DNA of 64,000 nt from positions 1,333,155 through 1,397,154 of the forward strand of contig NZ_LMEV01000017.1 in the NCBI RefSeq assembly GCF_001426505.1. Reading direction: 5' to 3'. The position numbers were made by a program, and so were the translations under genes. The DNA comes from Variovorax sp. Root473 (GTDB lineage: Bacteria > Pseudomonadota > Gammaproteobacteria > Burkholderiales > Burkholderiaceae_C). The notes beneath the pieces were generated by a model. The model searched no databases and had not been told where the DNA came from. It worked only from the letters and a program-made list of their open reading frames with translations. Shown one piece after another: positions 9,603-18,142 of this stretch (positions are counted from its first letter, which is position 1; the number at the start of each line of letters is the position of its first letter).

Positions 9603-10229
9603 ATGTCAGTCCAGCTTCTTCTTCCCGGAATCGATCCTCCGCCGCGCCCCCTGCCGCGGCCGCGCGGTACCAAGGCACCTCGCAAGGCGCCGCTGCCGCA
9701 CTCGCTTTTCTTCGCACTGCTTCCCACCCCGCAAGACGCTGCGACCGTCGCCGCGCTCGGTGAGCGCATGAGCTCTCGGCACGCCCTGAAGGGCACGGTG
9801 GTCGAGGCACAGCGCCTGCATGTCACGCTCTTCGACCTCGGCGACCACGACCAGGTGCCGGCCGACAAGGTGACCCAGGCGTCGACTGCGGCCGCTGCTG
9901 TGCCCGTGCCGGTGCTCAATGTCGTTTTCGAGAAATCCATGAGCTACGCCAAGGGCGCGCTGGTGCTGTGCGCCGACGACGAAGCCCACGTGTCAGCGCT
10001 GCGGGCGTTCCGGCAGCGCCTGGGCGAGGCGCTGGCCGATGTCGGCCTGAAGCCTTCGCGCGCGTTCACGCCGCACATGACCGTCGCCTATGCGCGGCGC
10101 AAGCTCGAGAAGCACGCGCTCGAAGCGCCTCTGCGCTGGACCGCCCATTCGCTGGTGCTCATCGACAGCCATGTGGGCGAGGGCGTGCACGAAGTGCTGG
10201 GCCGATGGCCCGCAACCGCTGCGGCTTAA
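9603..10229 (+). CDS. thpR: 2'-5' RNA ligase family protein (LigT/ThpR-like)
   Basis: Two-histidine phosphoesterase of the LigT family, which opens 2',3'-cyclic phosphates in RNA and can join 2'-5' ends in vitro. Both HxT signatures are visible, in LHVTLFDLG and in PHMTVAYA. The 208-residue length is slightly long because of a Pro/Arg-rich N-terminal extension (PPPRPLPRPRG) ahead of the usual HSLFFALLP start of the fold. ATG at 9603 was preferred over one 18 bases upstream because it starts MSVQLLLPG. It converges with the NagR-like gene, and the two stops share the bases TTAA at 10226-10229. The physiological substrate is unknown for the family. Confidence 0.88.
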   Translation: MSVQLLLPGIDPPPRPLPRPRGTKAPRKAPLPHSLFFALLPTPQDAATVAALGERMSSRHALKGTVVEAQRLHVTLFDLGDHDQVPADKVTQASTAAAAVPVPVLNVVFEKSMSYAKGALVLCADDEAHVSALRAFRQRLGEALADVGLKPSRAFTPHMTVAYARRKLEKHALEAPLRWTAHSLVLIDSHVGEGVHEVLGRWPATAAA

Positions 10230-11146
10230 CTGCCCTCGTCGTCCGTGAAGGTGTCGAACAGCAGCCCGCGCAGCCACTGGTTGCCCGGATCGCGGTGCAC
10301 CTTCGCATGCCAGAACAGGTTGATCGCGATCTGCGGCAGTGCCACCGGGTGCGGGCGCCACACCAGGCCGAAGGGTTCGGCAATGCTCCGGGCCAGGCGC
10401 TCGGGCACGGTCGCGATCATGGCGCTCGACTGCAGGATGTGGCCGATGGCCACGAAGTGCGGCACCTTGAGCCGGATGCGGCGCTGGATGCCTTGCGCCG
10501 CCATCACGTCGTCGGCCTTGCCGTGGCCCGTGCCGGCGGCCTGCACCTGCACGTGGTCGGCCGCGCTGAAGTCCTTCAGTGACACGCTGCGCTTGCGCGC
10601 CAGCGGGTGCGTATCCGCGAACAGGCACACATAACGCTGCAGGAACAGCCGGCGCTGGAACACGCCCGACTTGAGCTGCGGCAGCAGGCCGATGGCGATG
10701 TCGACCTGGCCGGCCTCCAGCTCGTCGCGCAGGTGGGTCGCGGTGTTGTTGCGCAGCGTGCTGATGGTCACGCCCGGCGCGACGGCCGAGAGCGTTTCCA
10801 TGAGCCGTGGCGTGAAGTAGATCTCGCCGATGTCGGTCATCGCGAGCGTGAAGCTGCGCGTGCTCGTGGCGGGGTCGAACACCACCTGCTGGTTGAGCGC
10901 GGTGTGCAGTGCGCCCATGGCGTAGGCCACGGGTTCGGCCAGCTGCAGCGCGAACGGCGTGGGCTCCATGCCGCGCGCGGTGCGCAAAAAGAGCTCGTCG
11001 CCCAGCAGCTTGCGCAGGCGCGCCAGCGCGTTGCTGATGGCGGGTTGCGACAGGCCCAGCGACTCGGCCACGGCCGACACGCGCTTCTCGGCCAGCATGC
11101 GGTCGAACACCAGCAGCAGGTTGAGGTCGATGTCCTTGAGTTGCAT
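10226..11146 (-). CDS. nagR: NahR/NagR-like LysR activator (306 aa)
   Basis: LysR-type activator that in the known family responds to salicylate. The protein closely follows NahR/NagR as I remember them: DIDLNLLLVFDRMLAEKRVS at the start, the HTH SLGLSQPAISNALARLR, then the characteristic SFTLAMTDIGEIYFTPRLM, AAGTGHG, VPHFVAIGHILQ and INLFWHAK. The length matches. It is divergent from a salicylate 5-hydroxylase operon, and a NahR-like site (ATTCA-N6-TGAT) lies in the gap. It therefore very probably activates nagAa and the genes after it. Its 3' end overlaps the converging thpR-like gene by 4 bases. Confidence 0.93.
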   Translation of the reverse strand: MQLKDIDLNLLLVFDRMLAEKRVSAVAESLGLSQPAISNALARLRKLLGDELFLRTARGMEPTPFALQLAEPVAYAMGALHTALNQQVVFDPATSTRSFTLAMTDIGEIYFTPRLMETLSAVAPGVTISTLRNNTATHLRDELEAGQVDIAIGLLPQLKSGVFQRRLFLQRYVCLFADTHPLARKRSVSLKDFSAADHVQVQAAGTGHGKADDVMAAQGIQRRIRLKVPHFVAIGHILQSSAMIATVPERLARSIAEPFGLVWRPHPVALPQIAINLFWHAKVHRDPGNQWLRGLLFDTFTDDEGS

Positions 11147-11157
11147 GGGGCACCTTT

Positions 11158-11172
11158 ATTCATGCCGGTGAT
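11158..11172 (+). promoter_or_regulatory. NahR/NagR-type binding motif
   Basis: ATTCATGCCGGTGAT fits the ATTCA-N6-TGAT pattern that I recall for NahR/NagR sites. It lies in the 133-base gap between the regulator and nagAa, at the right place for activation of nagAa and autoregulation of nagR. Confidence 0.6.
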
Positions 11173-11178
11173 ACAGCC

Positions 11179-11204
11179 GATTCACCAGATTCTATTGGTC
11201 AATC
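11179..11204. promoter_or_regulatory. Imperfect inverted repeat next to the NagR motif
   Basis: GATTCACCA (11179-11187) and TGGTCAATC (11196-11204) are complementary at 8 of 9 positions with 8 bases between. It sits just downstream of the NagR-like motif, where LysR proteins usually have their activation half-site next to the -35 region. The function is inferred from position. Confidence 0.4.
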
Positions 11205-11279
11205 GGAAGAGGCCGCGCATCATCCGTGCCCAGAGACAAGCCGGCCCCGCCGCCGGCGCCAGAAAAAGAGACCCCGACG

Positions 11280-12269
11280 ATGGACCTGCACATTCACCCC
11301 CTTGCCCGCACCCTCGAGGTCCGCCCCGGCGCGAACCTGCTCGAGGTGCTGCGCGAGCACCAGGTGCCGGTGTCGTACAGCTGCATGTCGGGGCGCTGCG
11401 GCACCTGCCGCTGCAAGGTGGTGTCGGGCCAACTGCTCGACGGCGGCCAGGACGCGATCCGGCCCGACGGGCAGGGCGAGCGCTACGTGCTGGCCTGCCA
11501 GAGCACGCTGACCGAAAGCTGCACCATCGAGATCCCCGAGCCCGACGAGGTGGTGGTGCACCCGGCGCGCGTGCTCAAGGCCACGGTCACGGGCATCGAC
11601 GTGCTCACGCACGACATCCGCCGCCTGCGCCTCAAGCCCAACAAGCCGCTGGAGTTTTCGCCGGGGCAATATGCGCAGCTGCAGTTCGGCCCCGAGCTGG
11701 CGCGGCCGTATTCGATGGCCGGGCTGAGCCGCGACGCGGAGCTTGAATTCCATGTGCGCCGCGTGCCGGGCGGCCGCGTCACCGCCCACATCTTCGAACA
11801 GCTGCGCGTGGGCGACACGGTGCGCGTGAGCGGCCCGCTGGGCACTGCCTACCTGCGCACCAAGCACCGCGGGCCGCTGCTCTGCGCGGCGGGCGGCACG
11901 GGGCTCGCGCCCATCCTGTCGATCGTGCGTGGCGCGGTCGCGGCGGGGCTGATGCAGCCGATCCACCTTTACCTCGGCGTGCGCTCCGATGCCGACGTGT
12001 ACGGCCTGCCCGAGCTGAGCGAATTGCAGGCGCAGCACCCGGGCCTGAAGGTCCACGTGGTGGTGGTCGCCGGCCCCGCGCGCGACGGCCAGCGGCTGGG
12101 GCTCATCACCGACGCGATCCGCACCGACCTGCCCGCGGGGCTCGAAGGCTGGCGCGCCTACCTGTGCGGCTCGCCGCCGATGGTGGAGGCCGCGAGCCGG
12201 CTGGTGCAGGCGCACGGCCTGGCGCCCGAGCAGACGCATGCCGATGCCTTCTACCTGCAAGGCACCTGA
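11280..12269 (+). CDS. nagAa: Ring-hydroxylating oxygenase ferredoxin reductase (329 aa)
   Basis: Passes electrons from NAD(P)H to the Rieske ferredoxin of the neighbouring oxygenase. It has an N-terminal plant-type [2Fe-2S] domain with C35, C40, C43 and C73 ([13 protein letters not shown]). The FAD domain follows (RPYSMAG motif for flavin binding), and then the NAD domain ([14 protein letters not shown] and the [10 protein letters not shown] end). This order is that of NagAa/NahAa-type reductases. I chose ATG at 11280, which gives the normal start [14 protein letters not shown]; the open frame runs 18 residues further upstream without merit. It is the first gene of the salicylate hydroxylase operon. 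Confidence 0.93.
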   Translation: MDLHIHPLARTLEVRPGANLLEVLREHQVPVSYSCMSGRCGTCRCKVVSGQLLDGGQDAIRPDGQGERYVLACQSTLTESCTIEIPEPDEVVVHPARVLKATVTGIDVLTHDIRRLRLKPNKPLEFSPGQYAQLQFGPELARPYSMAGLSRDAELEFHVRRVPGGRVTAHIFEQLRVGDTVRVSGPLGTAYLRTKHRGPLLCAAGGTGLAPILSIVRGAVAAGLMQPIHLYLGVRSDADVYGLPELSELQAQHPGLKVHVVVVAGPARDGQRLGLITDAIRTDLPAGLEGWRAYLCGSPPMVEAASRLVQAHGLAPEQTHADAFYLQGT

Positions 12270-12297
12270 AGAACCGAACAAGAGAAAAGGAGACCCG

Positions 12298-13557
12298 ATG
12301 ACCACGCCAGCCGTCTTCCCCATCGAACTGCGCTGGGAGAGCGAAAAGACCAGCCGCATTCCCTTCATGGCCTACACCGACGAGGCGCTGCACAAGAAGG
12401 AGCTGCAGCGCTTCTTCTACGACAAGCACTGGTGCTATGTCGGCCTGGAGGCCGAGATCCCGAACCCGGGCGACTTCAAGCGCACCGCCATCGGCGAGCG
12501 CTCGGTCATCCTGTCGCGCGACGAAGAAGGCGCCATCCATGTGTTCGAGAACGTCTGCGCGCACCGCGGCATGCAGTTCTGCCGCGAGCGCCACGGCAAC
12601 AAGAAGGAGTTCGTCTGCCCCTACCACCAGTGGAACTACACGCTCAAGGGCGACCTGCAGGGCGTGCCGTTCCGCCGTGGCGTGAAGCAGGACGGGAAGG
12701 TGCACGGCGGCATGCCGGCCGACTTCAAGACCGAAGACCACGGCCTGAACAAGCTCAAGGTCGCGTCGCGCGGCGGCGTGGTGTTCGCGTCGTTCGACCA
12801 CGACATCGAATCGTTCGAAGACTTCCTCGGCCCCGACATCCTTCATTACTTCGACCGCCTGTTCGACGGCCGCAAGCTCACCATCCTGGGCTACAGCCGC
12901 CAGCGCATTCCGGGCAACTGGAAGCTCATGCAGGAGAACATCAAGGACCCGTACCACCCGGGCCTGCTGCACACCTGGTTCGTGACCTTCGGGCTCTGGC
13001 GCGCCGACAACAAGTCGGAGCTGAAGATGGACGCGCGCGGCCGCCACGCCGCCATGATCTCCACGCGCGGCAGCGCCGGCAAGGCCGCGCAGGTGACGCA
13101 GGTGTCGAGCTTCAAGGAGAGCATGCAGCTGAAGGATCCGCGCTTTCTGGACATCGTGCCCGAGCCCTGGTGGGGCGGACCGACGGCGGTGATGATGACG
13201 CTGTTCCCCAGCCTCATCCTGCAGCAGCAGGTCAACAGCGTGTCGACGCGCCACATCCAGCCCGTGGGCCACGATGCCTTCGATTTCGTGTGGACGCATT
13301 TCGGCTTCGAGGACGACACGCCCGAGATGACGCAGCGCCGCCTGCGCCAGGCCAACCTGTTCGGCCCGGCGGGCTTCGTGTCGGCCGACGACGGCGAGGT
13401 GATCGAGTTCTCGCAGGAAGGCTTCGAGCAGAAGCCCTACCACCGCACGCTGGCCGAACTCGGTGGGCGCGAGGTGGAGAACACCGACCACATGGTGACC
13501 GAGACGCTGATCCGCGGTATGTACCGCTACTGGCGCGAGGTGATGGAGGCCGCATGA
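12298..13557 (+). CDS. nagG: Salicylate 5-hydroxylase large (Rieske) subunit
   Basis: Catalytic alpha subunit of a three-component non-haem iron hydroxylase. NagG with NagH turns salicylate into gentisate. Rieske ligands are C87-x-H89 and C107-x2-H110 (NVCAHRGM and CPYHQWNY). The mononuclear iron motif is [13 protein letters not shown] with D217, H220 and H225. The 419-residue protein agrees with NagG over its full length as I remember it, including [11 protein letters not shown] and [14 protein letters not shown] strong ribosome site (AAAAGGAG) precedes ATG at 12298. It overlaps nagH by 4 bases. A related substrate such as anthranilate is possible. Confidence 0.93.
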   Translation: MTTPAVFPIELRWESEKTSRIPFMAYTDEALHKKELQRFFYDKHWCYVGLEAEIPNPGDFKRTAIGERSVILSRDEEGAIHVFENVCAHRGMQFCRERHGNKKEFVCPYHQWNYTLKGDLQGVPFRRGVKQDGKVHGGMPADFKTEDHGLNKLKVASRGGVVFASFDHDIESFEDFLGPDILHYFDRLFDGRKLTILGYSRQRIPGNWKLMQENIKDPYHPGLLHTWFVTFGLWRADNKSELKMDARGRHAAMISTRGSAGKAAQVTQVSSFKESMQLKDPRFLDIVPEPWWGGPTAVMMTLFPSLILQQQVNSVSTRHIQPVGHDAFDFVWTHFGFEDDTPEMTQRRLRQANLFGPAGFVSADDGEVIEFSQEGFEQKPYHRTLAELGGREVENTDHMVTETLIRGMYRYWREVMEAA

Positions 13558-14036
13558 GCACGCTCGACACCGCCACCTACCTCGACCTGTCGCGCCTGTA
13601 TGCGGCGTACGCGCACGCCGTCGATTCGGGCGACTGGGACCTGTGGCCTGCGTTCTTCACCGAGCAGTGCAGCTACCGCCTGCAGCCGCGCGAGAACCAT
13701 GAGCGCGGCCTGCCGCTGGCCACGCTCTCGTTCGAAAGCCGGGGCATGCTTGAAGACCGCGTCTACGGCATCAAGGAGACGTTGTTCCACGACCCGTACT
13801 ACCAGCGCCACGTGGTGGGCCTGCCGCTGGTGCACCGTGTCGACGACGACGGCACCATCCACAGCGAGGCCAACTACGCGGTGTTCCGCACCAAGCTCGA
13901 CGGGCCGTCGACCGTGTTCAATGTGGGGCGCTACATCGACAAGGTCGTGCAGACACCCGAGGGCCTCAAGTTCGCGTCGCGCCTGTGCGTGTTCGACAGC
14001 GAAATGATCCCGAACTCCATCATCTATCCCATCTGA
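13554..14036 (+). CDS. nagH: Salicylate 5-hydroxylase small subunit
   Basis: Beta subunit of the hydroxylase, with the cystatin-like/NTF2 fold that builds the alpha3beta3 hexamer. It is structural rather than catalytic. The 160-residue protein has the expected opening [20 protein letters not shown], the central [16 protein letters not shown] and the ending [14 protein letters not shown]. It starts inside the nagG stop (ATGA at 13554-13557), which fits translational coupling and equal subunit supply. Confidence 0.92.
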   Translation: MSTLDTATYLDLSRLYAAYAHAVDSGDWDLWPAFFTEQCSYRLQPRENHERGLPLATLSFESRGMLEDRVYGIKETLFHDPYYQRHVVGLPLVHRVDDDGTIHSEANYAVFRTKLDGPSTVFNVGRYIDKVVQTPEGLKFASRLCVFDSEMIPNSIIYPI

Positions 14037-14045
14037 AATAGAGCC

Positions 14046-14414
14046 ATGCCAGAAAAAGAACCAGAGACCCACGGTGCCCCGTTGCGCCGCTTCACCGACC
14101 CGGCCTACGTGCCGCTGTGCGCCAACCTCGCTGAAGTGCGCGAGAACATCGATCGGCTCGACCGCCAGATCGTCGCGCTGCTGGCCGAGCGTGGCCGCTA
14201 CGTGAAGGACGCCGCGCGCTTCAAGCGCGACGCCTTCCAGGTGTCGGCGCCGCAGCGCCAGCAGGAAGTGATCGACAAGGTGAAGGCGCTCGCCGAGAAG
14301 GAGGGCGCCTACCCCGAGGTGGTCGAGGCCGCCTACCGCGCGCTCATCGCGGGCTTCATCGCGCGCGAGCAGCAGGACCACCTGGGCATGGTCGACGTGG
14401 AGGGGCAGCCATGA
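14046..14414 (+). CDS. PchB-like chorismate mutase family protein (122 aa)
   Basis: A short all-helical AroQ-fold protein. Its closest known relative in pattern is PchB, the isochorismate-pyruvate lyase that makes salicylate and has weak chorismate mutase activity. The first helix NLAEVRENIDRLDRQIVALL, then ERGRYVKDAARFKRD, supplies R32, R49/R51 and K60, at the places of PchB active-site residues. In the last helix (GFIAREQQDH) a Glu (E108) appears where PchB and E. coli mutase have Gln. A 21-residue extension precedes the fold. It lies nine bases after nagH and overlaps the Bug gene by 4, so it is clearly part of this operon. Its job in a salicylate-degrading operon is not evident. Confidence 0.8.
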   Translation: MPEKEPETHGAPLRRFTDPAYVPLCANLAEVRENIDRLDRQIVALLAERGRYVKDAARFKRDAFQVSAPQRQQEVIDKVKALAEKEGAYPEVVEAAYRALIAGFIAREQQDHLGMVDVEGQP

Positions 14415-15382
14415 CGCGCGCACGCCTGTTCGTCGCCTTCACCGTCGTGGCCATGGCCGCGGCCGCGGCCGCCCATGCGCAGGACTGGCCCCAGCGCCCC
14501 GTGCGCATCGTGGTGCCGTTCGCGGCGGGCTCGTCGCCCGACATCCTCGCGCGCATCGTCAACGACAAGCTCGCGGCGCGCATCGGCCAGCCGCTGATCG
14601 TCGAGAACAAGCCCGGCGCGGGCGGCAACAGCGGCACCGACGCGGTCTCGAAGGCGCAACCCGACGGCTATACCTTCCTGCTGTCGGTGAACGCGCCGCT
14701 GGTCTACAACACCATCCTCTACAAGAACCTGCCGTACGACCCGTTCAAGGACCTCATGCCCGTGTCGCTGGCCGCGACCACGCCGAACGTCTGCGCGGTC
14801 TCGAATTCGATGGGCGTCGATTCGGTCAAGGGCTGGCTGGCCGCGATGAAGAAGAACCCCGGCAAGTTCAACTTCGCCTCGACCGGCAACGGCTCGATCT
14901 CGCACCTGGGCGTGGAACTCATCAAGGCCAAGACCCAGTCGTTCGCGGTGCACATCCCGTATGCGTCGTCGGGCCAGGCCGTCACGGCCATCGTGCAGGG
15001 CGACGTGCAGTACGCCTGCCTGCCGCCGGTCACGGTGATGCCGCAGGCCAAGGCCGGGCGCATCAAGGCGCTGGCCGTCACCTCGGCCGAACGCTCGGCC
15101 TTGCTGCCCGAGCTGCCGACGCTGCGTGAATCGGGCCTGCCCGACATCCAGGCCGTGCCGTGGTTCGCCTACATGGCGCCCAAGGGCACGCCGAACGACG
15201 TGGTGCAGCGCATGAGCCGCGAGATTGCTGCCACGCTGAAAGACCCCGACACGGTCAAGCGCCTGCAGACCGCGTACTTCGACCCCGTGGGCAGCACGCC
15301 CGACGGCCTGTCGAAGTTCATGGACGAGGAACTGCGCCGCTGGAAGCCGGTGATCGAGCGCGCCGGCCTCAAGCCCGATTGA
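14411..15382 (+). CDS. Bug/TctC family solute-binding protein (323 aa)
   Basis: Periplasmic solute-binding protein. It has a Sec signal peptide ([18 protein letters not shown], cut before QDWPQRP), the Bug opening [19 protein letters not shown], and [16 protein letters not shown]. The start overlaps the preceding gene in ATGA. Its place inside the hydroxylase operon, under a NagR-like regulator, suggests that it captures the aromatic acid or a precursor, but no TctA/TctB membrane genes are present here. It is a different protein from the one at 5595-6581. Confidence 0.93.
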   Translation: MTRARLFVAFTVVAMAAAAAAHAQDWPQRPVRIVVPFAAGSSPDILARIVNDKLAARIGQPLIVENKPGAGGNSGTDAVSKAQPDGYTFLLSVNAPLVYNTILYKNLPYDPFKDLMPVSLAATTPNVCAVSNSMGVDSVKGWLAAMKKNPGKFNFASTGNGSISHLGVELIKAKTQSFAVHIPYASSGQAVTAIVQGDVQYACLPPVTVMPQAKAGRIKALAVTSAERSALLPELPTLRESGLPDIQAVPWFAYMAPKGTPNDVVQRMSREIAATLKDPDTVKRLQTAYFDPVGSTPDGLSKFMDEELRRWKPVIERAGLKPD

Positions 15383-15398
15383 GAAAAGGGAGCACACG

Positions 15399-15719
15399 AT
15401 GAGCACGATGACCTGGGTCGACGCCGCGGCGGTCGACGACGTTCCCGCCGACGACGTGGTCGGCATCGAGGTGCAGGGGCGCGACATCGCCCTGTACGGC
15501 ACCGACGACGGCATCCACGCCACCGACAACATCTGCACGCACGGCCATGCGCGGCTGTGCGATGGTTTTCTCGAAGGCCACGAGATCGAATGCCCGCTGC
15601 ACCAGGGCCGCTTCGACGTGCGCAGCGGCAAGGCCATGTGCGCGCCGCTCACGGAAGACCTGCGCACCTACCCGGTGAAGATCGAGGGCGGGCGGGTGTT
15701 CCTGGCGTTCGAGGGCTGA
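15399..15719 (+). CDS. nagAb: Rieske [2Fe-2S] ferredoxin (106 aa)
   Basis: Small soluble electron carrier between NagAa and the NagGH oxygenase. Rieske ligands are C46-x-H48 ([10 protein letters not shown]) and C65-x2-H68 ([10 protein letters not shown]). The size and the ending [17 protein letters not shown] are typical of naphthalene/biphenyl-type ferredoxins. In characterised nag loci it lies close to the other subunits; here it is separated from nagH by the chorismate mutase-like and Bug genes. AAAAGGGAG precedes the ATG. Confidence 0.92.
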   Translation: MSTMTWVDAAAVDDVPADDVVGIEVQGRDIALYGTDDGIHATDNICTHGHARLCDGFLEGHEIECPLHQGRFDVRSGKAMCAPLTEDLRTYPVKIEGGRVFLAFEG

Positions 15720-15805
15720 ACTGTTCTGCCTGCGGCCGGCGTGATCTGTATCGGTTCGCGCCGAACCGGTTGGCGACAATGGCGGCCCGTTTTCCTGGAC
15801 ATCCG

Positions 15806-16297
15806 ATGACAGAACCACACAGCCGCGACCAGATCGCCGACCTGATTGCCGCCGAACTGGGCCACCGCTTCGATGGCGAGATCCTGGCCGGCGGCCACTA
15901 CGTGCCGCTGGTGCGCGACGGCCGCACCGTCTACCTCAGCGGCCAGGTGCCGCGGGTGGGCACCACGGTGGTCGTCACCGGCCGCGTGGGCGATGCCGTG
16001 TCGCTCGACACCGCGCGCGAAGGCGCCCAGATCTGCGCGCTGCGCAGCCTCGCGCTGCTGCGTCGCGCGCTCGGCTCGCTCGATGCGGTCGAGAAGGTGC
16101 TGCGCGTGGGCGTGTTCGTGCAGTGCACGGCCGACTTCACGCAGCAGAGCGAGGTGGCCGATGCCGCGTCCGACCTGTTGCATCGTGTGTTCGGCGAGGC
16201 TGGCGTGCATGTGCGCACGGCGGTCGGCGTCTATGCGTTGCCGAAGAATGCCACGGTCGAGGTCGAGATGTCCGTCGCCGCCACGAACGCCGCCTGA
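15806..16297 (+). CDS. RidA (YjgF/UK114) family protein (163 aa)
   Basis: Trimeric enamine/imine deaminase or related hydrolase fold, usually protecting pyridoxal enzymes or acting within a catabolic pathway. The pattern GGHYVPLVRDGRTVYLSGQVP, then DTAREGAQICALRSLALLRRALGSL, matches the RidA-like subgroup of about 155 residues. I chose ATG at 15806, which gives MTEPHSRDQIADLIAAELG; the open frame extends further 5' without a better start. It follows nagAb by 86 bases, so it may have its own promoter. Whether it belongs to the salicylate pathway is unclear. Confidence 0.85.
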   Translation: MTEPHSRDQIADLIAAELGHRFDGEILAGGHYVPLVRDGRTVYLSGQVPRVGTTVVVTGRVGDAVSLDTAREGAQICALRSLALLRRALGSLDAVEKVLRVGVFVQCTADFTQQSEVADAASDLLHRVFGEAGVHVRTAVGVYALPKNATVEVEMSVAATNAA

Positions 16298-16362
16298 GCC
16301 TGACACGCAGGCGTTCGCGGCGCTCGGGTCGTGGTGGCTGGTGCCGGTGCGCCGCCGGCGAA

Positions 16363-17643
16363 TCAGTGCTCGCCGAGCATCCAGCGCGTGCGCTCGCCGC
16401 GTCCGGGCAGGTGCAGCGCGGCGGTGGCGGCGGGCGTCTCGGCCATCAGCCGGCCCTTGCGGAACACTTTGAGCCGGGTCGCGCGCAGGCGGATGGCCTC
16501 GACCGGGTCGCGTGCCTGCAGCAGCACGAAGCTGGCGTCGCACCCAGCCTCCAGCCCGTAGCCGTCCAGGTGCATCACGCGCGCCGCGCGCGTGGTCACG
16601 GCCTCGAAGCACTGGTGGATGCCGGCCTGGCCGGTCATCTGCGCCACGTGCAGGCCCATGTGGGCCACCTCGAGCATGTCGCCCGAGCCCATGCCATACC
16701 ACGGGTCCATCACGCAGTCGTGGCCGAAGGCGACGTTGACGCCGGCCGCCAGCAGTTCGGGCACGCGTGTCATGCCGCGGCGCTTCGGGTAGCTGTCGTG
16801 GCGGCCCTGCAGCGTGATGTTGATGAGCGGGTTCGACACCACGCTCACGCCGCTCTCGGCGATGAGCGGCAGCAGCTTGCTCACGTAGTAGTTGTCCATC
16901 GAGTGCATCGACGTGCAGTGCGAACCCGTCACGCGGCCCTGCAGGCCCAGGCGCAGCGTCTCGGAAGCCAGCGTCTCGATGTGGCGCGAGAGCGGGTCGT
17001 CCGACTCGTCGCAGTGCATGTCGACCAGCTTGCCGCGCTCGGCCGCCAGCTCGCACAGCAGCTTCACGCTGGCGGCGCCGTCGGCCATGGTGCGCTCGAA
17101 ATGCGGAATGCCGCCGACCACGTCCACGCCCTTGTCGAGTGCGCGCGTGAGGTTGTCGACGCCGCCCGGCGAGCGCAGCACGCCATCTTGCGGAAAGGCG
17201 ACCAGCTGCAGGTCGAGATACGGTGCCACCTGGCGCTTCACCTCGATCAGCGCATCGACCGCGAGCAGGCTGGGGTCGCTCGTGTCCACGTGCGAGCGGA
17301 TCGCCAGCAGGCCCTTGGCCACGGCCCAGTCGCAGTACGCGAGCGCGCGTTCGATGAGCGCGTCGGCCGTGAGCAGCGGCTTGAGCTCGCCCCACAGTGC
17401 GATGCCTTCGAGCAGCGTGCCGCTCTGGTTGACGCGCGGCTGGCCGTAGCTCAGCGTGGCGTCCATGTGAAAGTGCGGGTCGACGAAATGCGGCGCGAGC
17501 AGCAGGCCCTGGGCGTCGAGCGTTTCGTGCGCGGGCGCGGCCAGGCCGGGCGTGACCTCGGCGATGCGGCCGTCCTGCACGGCAACCGACATGCCGGTGC
17601 GGCCGTCGGGGAGGGTGGCGTGGGTGATGAGGAGGTCGAGCAT
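16363..17643 (-). CDS. Cytosine deaminase-like amidohydrolase (426 aa)
   Basis: Metal-dependent amidohydrolase most like bacterial cytosine deaminase (CodA), which turns cytosine into uracil and ammonia. Metal ligands are visible in VDPHFHMDATL (HxH), VDMHCDESDD, GSHCTSMHSMD and FGHDCVMDPWYGMGSGD (the catalytic Asp region). The early segment QPRVNQSGTLLEGI is also typical. It is the last gene of a minus-strand operon that encodes a BMP-type nucleobase/nucleoside transporter. Upp and URC genes for uracil lie just upstream, so cytosine is the best substrate guess. Isocytosine or creatinine-like compounds cannot be excluded. Confidence 0.87.
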   Translation of the reverse strand: MLDLLITHATLPDGRTGMSVAVQDGRIAEVTPGLAAPAHETLDAQGLLLAPHFVDPHFHMDATLSYGQPRVNQSGTLLEGIALWGELKPLLTADALIERALAYCDWAVAKGLLAIRSHVDTSDPSLLAVDALIEVKRQVAPYLDLQLVAFPQDGVLRSPGGVDNLTRALDKGVDVVGGIPHFERTMADGAASVKLLCELAAERGKLVDMHCDESDDPLSRHIETLASETLRLGLQGRVTGSHCTSMHSMDNYYVSKLLPLIAESGVSVVSNPLINITLQGRHDSYPKRRGMTRVPELLAAGVNVAFGHDCVMDPWYGMGSGDMLEVAHMGLHVAQMTGQAGIHQCFEAVTTRAARVMHLDGYGLEAGCDASFVLLQARDPVEAIRLRATRLKVFRKGRLMAETPAATAALHLPGRGERTRWMLGEH

Positions 17644-17670
17644 CGGTGGGGTGTCTTTTTTGAGGGGCGC

Positions 17671-18141
17671 TCAGCGCGTGCGCTGCGCGCGGAAGCGGTA
17701 TTGCCCTGCGGCCGGCCCGACCTCGATGGTCACGCGGCGCAGCTTGTCGTCGTGGCCCGAGTCGGCCTTGGCCGTCACCACGATGCCGCGCGGCGTGGCG
17801 CGGCAGGTGAGTTCGCTCAGGGAGATTTCCGCGTGGTCGTTGTCGAGCTCGGCGATGGCGGTCGTGTGCACGGCGTACAGGCTGTAGCTGCGGTTGGCCT
17901 CGCCGCGCACCATCCACTGCACGTAGAGGAACGACTGCGCGAAGGCCTCGGCGTGGATCACGCGGTAGGTGCCGTGGTGGTCGGGGCCCCAGGTGCCGCA
18001 GGTCTGCACCCAGGTGACGGCGTCGTGGGTGGCGAAGCGCTCGGGGCCGTAGTCGGCGCCGAGTGCATGGGCGCGGCTGCCGGCCAGGGCGAGCAGCGCG
18101 GTGGCCAGCAGGCGACGGAGGCGGGGCCGCGTCATCGGCAT
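17671..18141 (-). CDS. Small secreted protein of unknown function (156 aa)
   Basis: I do not recognise a family. An N-terminal Arg-rich stretch and a hydrophobic core (LRRLLATALLALAGSRAHALG) form a Sec signal peptide, so the mature protein is periplasmic or secreted. Two Cys (VQTCGTWGP and SELTCRAT) could form a disulphide. The rest is mixed beta-like sequence. It starts one base after the stop of the ABC permease and precedes the cytosine deaminase, so it is part of the transport operon. Confidence 0.75.
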   Translation of the reverse strand: MPMTRPRLRRLLATALLALAGSRAHALGADYGPERFATHDAVTWVQTCGTWGPDHHGTYRVIHAEAFAQSFLYVQWMVRGEANRSYSLYAVHTTAIAELDNDHAEISLSELTCRATPRGIVVTAKADSGHDDKLRRVTIEVGPAAGQYRFRAQRTR

Positions 18142-18142
18142 G

